Assembly: GCA_016719615.1 (NCBI GenBank)
Contig: JADJYQ010000001.1
Location: 718,501 to 782,500 of the forward strand
Origin: Saprospiraceae bacterium
GTDB taxonomy: Bacteria; Bacteroidota; Bacteroidia; Chitinophagales; Saprospiraceae
Direction of reading: 5' to 3'
DNA length: 64,000 nt
Both the position numbers and the translations under genes were made by a program. Below the pieces are notes generated by a model. It searched no databases, was not told the DNA's origin, and was given only the letters and a program-made list of their open reading frames with translations. Shown here in pieces: positions 57,201 to 64,000 of the stretch. How positions within the stretch are numbered: the first letter of the stretch is position 1; the number at the start of each line of letters is the position of its first letter.

Positions 57201-58726
57201 ATTGCATAAGTGGATTGTCGACGAGTTTGGTACCGATGGATTTGAATGGAGATGGAATACCGGATACAGCGATGGATACGGTGTGGGCCAGTGATTTTGA
57301 TGCAGGCTCGTACCACAATTGTGGATATCATGTAGTATTGAGTTTTACAGCAGATACGAACGATCGTTATCGGATATACGATTGTGATGATCGTGGCTTA
57401 CAGGAAGTGGAGATGTGGGTAACGGATATTAACGGCAACACATCATTTTGCAGAACATTTATAGATATCCAGGACAACAGTGGATTTTGTCCACCGACGT
57501 TAAAGAATGCAAAAGTGGAAGGCGAGATTATGACGGAAGTGCAGGAACGTGTGGAGAATGTGAGTGTGGAGTTGTATAATTCCGGAAGGAATGAAATCCT
57601 GACGAATTACGATGGAAGATTTGCATTTGAACAACTGCCATCGGGCGAGCGCTATGAGTTAAAGCCGAAGAAGACAGATGGTTGGTTGAATGGAGTAAGT
57701 ACAGCCGACATTGTAAAAATACAAAGGCATATATTGGGAATAGAGCCCATCAAAACAGGCTACCAGATGTTGGCCGCGGATGTAAATCGGAGTGGCGAGA
57801 TTACGGCCAAAGATGTATCTGAATTGAGGCGATTGATATTGGGAATCACCAGTGAGATTGCAGGCAATACGAGTTGGAGATTTGTAAACCGTGTACATAC
57901 GTTCAACGATGTGAGCAATGCATTAAAGGAAGTGATACCGGAACGAGTAGAGATCAGCAATTTATATGGAGATATGAAGTTGGATTTTTATGCAGTAAAA
58001 GTTGGAGATCTGAATGGAACGGCAGCGACGAAAGGATTGAGCGGAAGTGTAACGAGAGGCGGCCGGGTACTAGAAATGGAGATGACGGAAGCGGAGATGT
58101 TAGGAAGCGAAGAAAGAGAGATTGAACTGCGGATCAAGAATGGAGCAGGCTATACGGGAGTACAGTTTACCCTGGAGTGGTTGAATCAGCAAATAGAAGT
58201 GCTGGGAGTAGAGGGCAATAAATCGAAACGGGTAGGAGAGGAGAATTACGCAATGCATCAACTGCAGAATGGCAAACTGAGTGTAAGTTGGAATGGAGAG
58301 ATGGAAGATGGGATGGATTTTATAAAATTGCGGGTAAAGGCCAAAGAGCGAATTACATTATCAGAAGTGATGCGAATCGGAGCGAGTATAACACCAGCCG
58401 TGAGTGTAACACAAGATGGGAATGAAGGACAGGTCGTGTTAAGATATAGTGGATTGGGCAAGGAAACATTTGTAGTCACACCCAACGAACCCAACCCATG
58501 GAATCGCGAAACGGTAATTGGCTTTTTATTACCTCGCGATGGATCTGTAAAACTCAGTGTGTATGATGTAAACGGAAAAGTGCACTTTGTTGAAAATTTG
58601 GATTTCAACAAAGGTTATCATGAAATAGCAATACAAAGGAATCGATTGGGGCAGGCTGGAGTTTATTATTACCAACTTGATTATATGAATTTTAGCCAAA
58701 CGGATAAAATGATTATAGTAGATTAA
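51290..58726 (+). CDS. Giant secreted protein 5 (about 2480 residues, three frameshifts): G8-like domain, eight HYR repeats, dockerin-like, T9SS tail
   Basis: Signal peptide at residues 1-29. Residues about 33-280 resemble a G8/parallel-beta-helix start ('DGDWSDPATWQGGNIPG', 'ITIEPGGHFKI'). Eight tandem HYR repeats follow (about 377-1030), then a further HYR, the 'GNSCWSEIRIEDK' module, HYR-like domains, a dockerin-like pair ('NGVSTADIVKIQRHILG'), a cohesin-like domain and a T9SS tail ('PNEPNPWNRETVIGFLL'). The frame is broken three times, each by one missing base in a run: T at about 55405, G at about 55825 and C at about 56951. Gene 6 has the intact text for the last two. The pieces lie at 51290-55426, about 55410-55857, 55827-56957 and 56939-58726. 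I read one gene. Probably an extended, stiff surface protein. Confidence 0.83.
52418..54385 (+). repeat. Eight in-frame 246-base HYR repeats (giant protein 5)
   Basis: Unit of 82 residues: 'RP.I.CP.T.TVNCDGAKDPG', 'VTGMATA(T/S)DNC', 'GSCAGNYTI.RTWTATDSCG' and 'NTNTCVQQI.VQDTM'. The 'ATGCGG' marker falls at 52664, 52910 and 53156, exactly 246 bases apart. Units 1 and 8 are divergent ends; units 2-7 are very similar, and units 4 and 6 are nearly identical, alternating with the 3/5/7 type. Confidence 0.93.
55669..58521 (+). repeat. Near-identical 2.85 kb block, copy A (3' part of giant gene 5)
   Basis: Starts at 'atcaaagacgagagtggccc' and matches 60487-63341 with few substitutions up to 'ggaatcgcgaaacggtaatt'. 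The last 70 or so codons of the two genes then differ. Two frameshifts of gene 5 lie inside this block. Confidence 0.9.
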
Positions 58727-58749
58727 TCTTCTAAAGATAAACAATAGTG

Positions 58750-58778
58750 GGAAGGCCATTTAGAAAGAAGGGCCTTCC
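58750..58778 (+). terminator. Probable terminator after giant gene 5
   Basis: GGAAGGCC / GGCCTTCC perfect eight-pair stem with a 13-base loop. The T run is weak and delayed (TATTACATTTTT). Confidence 0.7.
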
Positions 58779-58832
58779 TATTACATTTTTGAAAAAAAAT
58801 ATATTAAAATTTTATTATATATAAAATATAAT

Positions 58833-58840
58833 TATATTTG
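58833..58840 (+). promoter_or_regulatory. Predicted -7 box of giant gene 6
   Basis: TATATTTG matches TAnnTTTG exactly, after an AT-only run. Leader about 66 bases to the ATG at 58912. Confidence 0.55.
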
Positions 58841-58911
58841 AAGTTTTATACCCAAGTAAACGTTCTTTAGCACAACAGCGCTTTTAGCGGAGTTTTTTAA
58901 CATTCAATTCT

Positions 58912-61900
58912 TTGAACATGAAAATTACTACTACGCTAAGGCTTTGTTGCCTGTTTTTCTTTTCATTGTCCTTAAATCAAACAGGTTTAGGACAGTGTGA
59001 TCCTGATAATACCCCACCGGTATTTACAAATTGTCCTCCGGATATAACCATTTTATTAGATACCTTCGATTGTAGCAGAGTTTATTGTTACAATGTTGAG
59101 GCTACTGATAATTGTACCCAACTAAGGCCTACTATACCTGGTTATCAGTTTATTGGGACATTTAATGGAAATACCTATTTCATTTCATCGCCACTACTGG
59201 TGAACCATGTGCATTGGTTGCAGGCAAATCAAATGGCAGCTGAATTAGGTGGACATTTGGTGACCATCGAGAGTGCAGCTGAAAACACTTTTCTTACTTC
59301 AAATATTCCGTTTGCAAATCCAATTAACCCAGCAAATGGAATCGGATCAAACCAGTATTGGCTTGGCTTGCGCTATTCTCCAATGTTGAATCAATACAAA
59401 TGGATCACAGGGGAACCAGTCAATTATACCAACTGGGGATTCGGACAACCTGGAATTATTCCAGGTGAATTTATTTGGTTTTTAGATTTATTGAATGTAG
59501 GTACCTGGTGGGATTCTCCATCACTATTATTCAGAAGATTCATCATAGAATTCGAAGGTGGACTACCCATAAAGATGGTTTCTGGAATTCCTTCAGGAAA
59601 CCCATTTCCTCCCGGACAAACAACCAATGTTTATCAGGCTTGTGATTCCAATGGCAATACTGCTGAATGCAGTTTTACGGTAGATGTTATAGGATCAACG
59701 AGTCTGTCTTGTAAAAACATCAATGTTTCCCTGGATGAAAATTGTCAGGCATTGATCACTCCAGAAATGTTACTAACGGGCGTTTATAATTGCTATGACG
59801 TTTTCGAAGTTAGCCTGACGTATTACGGAGCCCCTGTACCGAATCCTGTTGATTCAAATTATTTATGGAAGCATTTGACGGCAACGGTTTTGGATCCTAC
59901 GACTGGCAACAGTTGTTGGTCTGATATTGTAATTGAGGATAAATTATCACCGGTGATCATTTGCAGAGCAGATACAGTTGATTGTAATTTATTAGAGGAT
60001 GCGTTTCCATTAAATTACGATGGCTTTGATTGCAGCAGATATAGTGTTAAAACAATTGGAGAAAATGTAGAGCATATTGAATGCAATCGACAATATATAA
60101 AAGCCATATATAGAGATATCCAAATTACGGATGTAAAAGGGAATACAGATTATTGTACAGATACGATATTGGTAAGACGATTAGATATTGACTTTTTTGA
60201 ATTTCCGGATGATCTGGTTGAGCTTTATTGCAATCGGCCATTTTTATTGGACGAAAAAGGTCACCCCAGTCCTGAAATAACAGGAGTTCCATATCATTAT
60301 CAAACGGATGGAACTTATAATGCAATCTGGCCACTCAATGAATTGTTGGATTGCCACATATTAGTAAGTTACGAAGATTTGGATTTAGGTGAAATTAATT
60401 GTGTTCGCAAGATCATGCGTACGTGGACGATTCGGGAATGGTGGTGCAATGAAGAGCTGGTGAGAAGTTTTTTGCAAGTGATCGTTATCAAAGACGAGAG
60501 TGGCCCTGAGATCACTCATATGCCATATGGATTTGACGCGACGACTGGTAAACGGAATTGTTTAGCGCGTGTATTGTTGCCACCGATTGAATCTGTAGAT
60601 GCCTGTCACAATGATTTGCGAGTAGATATAGCCTATCCTGGCGGAGTGTTACTGGATCAGAATGGCGGCTGGGTAGATTTACCGGTTGGAGAAGATACGG
60701 TATATTATAGAGTGTACGATGCGTGTTACAATGTAACGGAAGTATATATAGTTGTGCATGTGAGAGATCATACAGAACCTGTAGCGGTATGCGACCGGAA
60801 CACGGTAGTTGCGATCACACATAATGGTTATAGCTGGGTACCTGCAGAAGTATTTGACGATGGAAGTTTTGATGAATGTGCATTACATCATTTTGAAGTG
60901 AGAAGAATGGACAGAGATTTTTGTGGAGGAGTAGGAGAAGATGACTGGGGTGCAGAAGTAGGATTTTGTTGTGCAGATGTGGGCAAGATGGTGATGGTAG
61001 GATTTAAAGCAATAGATCATAGCGGCAATGAAGCAATATGTATGGTGAATGTAGAAGTACAAGATAAGGACCGACCATTGATAAGTTGTCCGCCAAACAT
61101 AACAGTTGATTGTCGATTTGATATAGACCGCGAACATTTGGAAGTATTTGGAAAAGTAGTGACGGAACAAAATGCGAGAGAAAAGATAGTGATTGATCCA
61201 AGATACTGGCATAACATAGGAGGCCATCCGCAAGATGGACTTGCGGAAGATAATTGTCCGCCGGAAGTTGTAGAGGAGCAGGATTATGGAGGATTGAATC
61301 AATGTGGCTTGGGTTATATCTACCGATATTTCACGGCAGTTGATCAGCAAGGAAACCGGAGTGAAGCTTGTTATCAGGTGATCACCGTAGTGAACCACGA
61401 TATATTTGACGGCAACGATATCAATTGGCCGGATGATTATGAGACGAGTGATATCTGTGATCCGGATCAATTGATACCGGAGCGATTGGTGTATCCATAC
61501 GACAGACCGGTGACCAATGATGATGAATGTAGTTTAGTGGGGATGAGTTATCACGATCACATATTATCACCGACCATACCGGGCGATCCATGTTTTAAGA
61601 TCATACGAGTATGGAAAGTAATTGATTGGTGTCAGCGCGATATCAATAACAATGTATTGATCTGGCAGGATACGCAGTATATAAAAGTGTTTAACCGGAT
61701 AGATCCAACAATCATAAGAGTAACGCAGGATACGGTGATCTGTAGTTATGATATTAATTGCAGACCGATCCCTGTAAGTTTTTCAATTGAAGCGGGAGAT
61801 GATTGTACGGATCCCAAGCAGATGTTGTACACGTATAAAATTGATTTAGACAGTGATGGCACGATCGACATTACGAGAAGTAGTATAGGCGGCAATGTAG

Positions 61901-63546
61901 CGAGTGGCACATGGCCATTAGGAAAACATATTGTGAAGTGGGAAGTGGAAGACAGATGTGGCAATACAGTGAAGGCAAACTTTACATTGGATTTACAGAA
62001 CTGCAAACCACCGGTAGCATATTGCATAAGTGGATTGTCGACGAGTTTGGTACCGATGGATTTGAATGGAGATGGAATACCGGATACAGCGATGGATACG
62101 GTGTGGGCCAGTGATTTTGATGCAGGCTCGTACCACAATTGTGGATATCATGTAGTATTGAGTTTTACAGCAGATACGAACGATCGTTATCGGATATACG
62201 ATTGTGATGATCGTGGCTTACAGGAAGTGGAGATGTGGGTAACGGATATTAACGGCAACACATCATTTTGCAGAACATTTATAGATATCCAGGACAACAG
62301 TGGATTTTGTCCACCGACATTAAAGAATGCGAAAGTGGAAGGCGAGATTATGACGGAAGTGCAGGAACGTGTGGAGAATGTGAGTGTGGAGTTGTATAAT
62401 TCCGGAAGGAATGAAATCCTGACGAATTACGATGGAAGATTTGCATTTGAACAACTGCCATCGGGCGAGCGCTATGAGTTAAAGCCGAAGAAGACAGATG
62501 GTTGGTTGAATGGAGTAAGTACAGCCGACATTGTAAAAATCCAAAGGCATATATTGGGAATAGAGCCCATCAAAACAGGCTACCAGATGTTAGCCGCGGA
62601 TGTAAATCGGAGTGGCGAGATTACGGCCAAAGATGTATCTGAATTGAGGCGATTGATATTGGGAATCACCAGTGAGATTGCAGGCAATACGAGTTGGAGA
62701 TTTGTAAACCGTGTACATACGTTCAACGATGTTAGCAATGCATTAAAGGAAGTGATACCGGAACGAGTAGAGATCAGCAATTTATATGGAGATATGAAGT
62801 TGGATTTTTATGCAGTAAAAGTTGGAGATCTGAATGGAACGGCAGCGACGAAAGGATTGAGCGGAAGTGTAACGAGAGGCGGCCGGGTACTAGAAATGGA
62901 GATAACGGAAGCGGAGTTGTTAGGAGGCGAAGAAAGCGAGATTGAACTGCGGATCAAGAATGGAGCAGGCTATACGGGAGTACAGTTTACCCTGGAGTGG
63001 TTGAATCAGCAAATAGAAGTGCTGGGAGTAGAGGGCAATAAATCGAAGCGGGTAGGAGAGGATAATTACGCAATGCATCAATTGCAGAATGGCAAACTGA
63101 GTGTAAGTTGGAATGGAGAGATGGAAGATGGGATGGATTTTATAAAATTGCGAGTAAAGGCCAAAGAGCGAATTACATTATCAGAAGTGATGCGAATCGG
63201 AGCGAGTATAACACCAGCCGTGAGTGTAACACAAGATGGTAATGAAGGACAGGTAGTGTTGAGATATAGTGGATTGGGCAAGGAAACATTTGTAGTCACA
63301 CCCAACGAACCCGACCCATGGAATCGCGAAACGGTAATTGGTTTGTATTTACAACAAGCCGGAGATATTAAACTGACTGTTTATGATGTCACAGGAAAAA
63401 TACACCTGGTGCAAAACCTAAACTTGACCAAAGGTTTTCATGAATACATTATTAGCAGAGGTCAATTAGATCATGCGGGCGTGTATTATTATCAGTTGGA
63501 TTATAAAGATTTGACTGAAACCGGAAAGATGATCATCATTGACTAA
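58912..63546 (+). CDS. Giant secreted protein 6 (1544 residues): C-type lectin domain, HYR-like, dockerin-like pair, T9SS tail
   Basis: Intact gene. I take the start at 58912 as given by its reading frame; the ATG at 58918 is 2 codons in and equally possible. Signal peptide in the first 28 residues. A HYR strand pair ('TNCPPDITILLD') encloses a C-type lectin domain (about 73-216; 'AAELGGHLVTIES', 'GSNQYWLGLRYSP', 'WWDSP') closely related to that in protein 4. Then come the 'GNSCWSDIVIEDK' module (about 263-360), HYR-like domains ('PVAVCDRNTVV' near 622, 'SCPPNITVDC' near 723), a dockerin-like pair (about 1200-1260), a cohesin-like domain (about 1326-1446) and a T9SS tail (about 1463-1544; 'PNEPDPWNRETVIGLYL', final 'KMIIID'). 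Lectin domains of this type bind sugars or proteins. Likely an adhesin; ligand unknown. Confidence 0.88.
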   Translation: MNMKITTTLRLCCLFFFSLSLNQTGLGQCDPDNTPPVFTNCPPDITILLDTFDCSRVYCYNVEATDNCTQLRPTIPGYQFIGTFNGNTYFISSPLLVNHVHWLQANQMAAELGGHLVTIESAAENTFLTSNIPFANPINPANGIGSNQYWLGLRYSPMLNQYKWITGEPVNYTNWGFGQPGIIPGEFIWFLDLLNVGTWWDSPSLLFRRFIIEFEGGLPIKMVSGIPSGNPFPPGQTTNVYQACDSNGNTAECSFTVDVIGSTSLSCKNINVSLDENCQALITPEMLLTGVYNCYDVFEVSLTYYGAPVPNPVDSNYLWKHLTATVLDPTTGNSCWSDIVIEDKLSPVIICRADTVDCNLLEDAFPLNYDGFDCSRYSVKTIGENVEHIECNRQYIKAIYRDIQITDVKGNTDYCTDTILVRRLDIDFFEFPDDLVELYCNRPFLLDEKGHPSPEITGVPYHYQTDGTYNAIWPLNELLDCHILVSYEDLDLGEINCVRKIMRTWTIREWWCNEELVRSFLQVIVIKDESGPEITHMPYGFDATTGKRNCLARVLLPPIESVDACHNDLRVDIAYPGGVLLDQNGGWVDLPVGEDTVYYRVYDACYNVTEVYIVVHVRDHTEPVAVCDRNTVVAITHNGYSWVPAEVFDDGSFDECALHHFEVRRMDRDFCGGVGEDDWGAEVGFCCADVGKMVMVGFKAIDHSGNEAICMVNVEVQDKDRPLISCPPNITVDCRFDIDREHLEVFGKVVTEQNAREKIVIDPRYWHNIGGHPQDGLAEDNCPPEVVEEQDYGGLNQCGLGYIYRYFTAVDQQGNRSEACYQVITVVNHDIFDGNDINWPDDYETSDICDPDQLIPERLVYPYDRPVTNDDECSLVGMSYHDHILSPTIPGDPCFKIIRVWKVIDWCQRDINNNVLIWQDTQYIKVFNRIDPTIIRVTQDTVICSYDINCRPIPVSFSIEAGDDCTDPKQMLYTYKIDLDSDGTIDITRSSIGGNVASGTWPLGKHIVKWEVEDRCGNTVKANFTLDLQNCKPPVAYCISGLSTSLVPMDLNGDGIPDTAMDTVWASDFDAGSYHNCGYHVVLSFTADTNDRYRIYDCDDRGLQEVEMWVTDINGNTSFCRTFIDIQDNSGFCPPTLKNAKVEGEIMTEVQERVENVSVELYNSGRNEILTNYDGRFAFEQLPSGERYELKPKKTDGWLNGVSTADIVKIQRHILGIEPIKTGYQMLAADVNRSGEITAKDVSELRRLILGITSEIAGNTSWRFVNRVHTFNDVSNALKEVIPERVEISNLYGDMKLDFYAVKVGDLNGTAATKGLSGSVTRGGRVLEMEITEAELLGGEESEIELRIKNGAGYTGVQFTLEWLNQQIEVLGVEGNKSKRVGEDNYAMHQLQNGKLSVSWNGEMEDGMDFIKLRVKAKERITLSEVMRIGASITPAVSVTQDGNEGQVVLRYSGLGKETFVVTPNEPDPWNRETVIGLYLQQAGDIKLTVYDVTGKIHLVQNLNLTKGFHEYIISRGQLDHAGVYYYQLDYKDLTETGKMIIID
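60487..63341 (+). repeat. Near-identical 2.85 kb block, copy B (3' part of giant gene 6)
   Basis: Partner of 55669-58521 and intact in frame. The small differences are substitutions such as those giving 'EITEAELLGGEES' here against 'EMTEAEMLGSEER' in gene 5. Confidence 0.9.
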
Positions 63547-63570
63547 TTAATCAATGAACTAAAATTTTAA

Positions 63571-63603
63571 TAGGCAGTCCGGTTTTGGACTGCCTATTTT
63601 TTT
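63571..63603 (+). terminator. Rho-independent terminator after giant gene 6
   Basis: TAGGCAGTCC / GGACTGCCTA perfect ten-pair stem, GGTTTT loop, seven T. Confidence 0.93.
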
Positions 63604-63620
63604 AGATAAATTCAAAGCAA

Positions 63621-64000
63621 ATGCAATTCAGTATGATCCGGAGTTTCAATTTATTTGCGATTTTATTTTTTTTAAATATAAACTTTTGCGCGTTTGCTCA
63701 AAAGCAGGCATCTGAATTGGATATCGCCTTTATTAAAAAAAATTATAACCATATCAATTTTATACGGGAAGAGTTTGAGATTACGGCTCAATATTTTGAT
63801 TCCCTTACAAATCTTCGACATATATATTTGCAGCAAATAATTAACGGCTTGCCTATCGAAGGATCCTTTGCGTCATTGCATTTTAGTAAAGAAAATGAAT
63901 TAATACATTTTGCACACCAATTTGTTTTGGAGGTCAAAGAAAAATTGGCCGGTCGCAAGCATTTCTTATCAGAATTGAAAGCTTTGAATTTAATATGCCA
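63621..64000 (+). CDS. Probable secreted M36 (fungalysin-type) metalloprotease, N-terminal part (runs off window)
   Basis: Open from the ATG at 63621 to the window end (126 codons). Residues 1-28 are a signal peptide ('LFAILFFLNINFCAFAQ'). The rest resembles the FTP propeptide of fungalysin/thermolysin-type proteases: 'TNLRHIYLQQIINGLPIEG' followed by 'SFASLHFSKENEL', where homologs read 'THIYLQQ..NGIPV'. The catalytic HExxH would lie beyond the window, so the protease call is inferred from the propeptide alone. It begins just after the terminator of giant gene 6 and is probably transcribed separately. Confidence 0.6.
   Translation, partial: MQFSMIRSFNLFAILFFLNINFCAFAQKQASELDIAFIKKNYNHINFIREEFEITAQYFDSLTNLRHIYLQQIINGLPIEGSFASLHFSKENELIHFAHQFVLEVKEKLAGRKHFLSELKALNLIC

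Overview
The window looks like a chromosome segment of an uncultured Bacteroidota bacterium, most likely of the Saprospiria/Saprospiraceae type. The reasons are the low-GC sequence, TAnnTTTG promoter boxes with few Shine-Dalgarno sites, many secreted proteins ending in type IX secretion (T9SS) sorting domains, and very large HYR/DUF11/dockerin-like surface proteins. This placement is inferred from gene content; there is no rRNA gene in the window.

Region 1 (1-7.5 kb) is a defence and mobility region. It holds the tail of a LexA/S24-type repressor, a DUF2188 gene, and a compact CBASS operon: an HNH-SAVED nuclease effector, a CD-NTase, and an E2-like protein with a C-terminal SEC-C zinc motif. 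A protein of unknown family with a PD-(D/E)XK-like motif follows, then a tyrosine recombinase divergent from a TraD/TraG-type DNA-transfer ATPase. No E1 or JAB gene is present, so the operon fits the E2-only (type II short) CBASS layout.

Region 2 (7.5-13.7 kb) is accessory. It carries a T9SS beta-propeller protein with a Cys-rich lipoprotein, a small conserved-looking protein whose start is unresolved plus a tiny membrane ORF, two small genes (one excisionase-like), a secreted dockerin-like protein without a sorting tail, tRNA-Leu(UAA), a four-helix-bundle protein and tRNA-Gly(GCC).

Region 3 (13.9-21.1 kb) is housekeeping: mnmA, a lipoprotein and rimM in a row; a GpgS-like glycosyltransferase/HAD phosphatase fusion behind a frameshifted Na+/H+ antiporter; and a divergent nucleoside transporter/uridine kinase pair.

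Region 4 (21.5-63.5 kb) is the most striking part: six consecutive same-strand genes for giant secreted proteins (about 1335, 4278, 1790, 2170, 2480 and 1544 residues). Each has a signal peptide, a distinct N-terminal display region and a common C-terminal chassis: a 'GNSCW...EDK' module, Cys-rich HYR-like domains, a dockerin-like pair, a cohesin-like domain and a T9SS tail. The variable parts are SdrD-B/propeller/DUF11 repeats, a jelly-roll-like insert, an ice-binding DUF3494 domain with Ig-like repeats and a C-type lectin domain, a G8-like domain with eight 246-bp HYR repeats, and a C-type lectin domain. Genes 2-6 have their own predicted promoter and all six a hairpin terminator. Two pairs (genes 3/4 and 5/6) share nearly identical 2.85-2.9 kb 3' blocks. 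Most frameshifts lie in those blocks and most are one-base homopolymer contractions, so I think they are mainly consensus errors and the proteins intact. The window ends in the start of a probable M36 (fungalysin-type) secreted protease.

The likely theme is a modular surface-adhesin or matrix cassette array diversified at the N-terminus and homogenised at the C-terminus.
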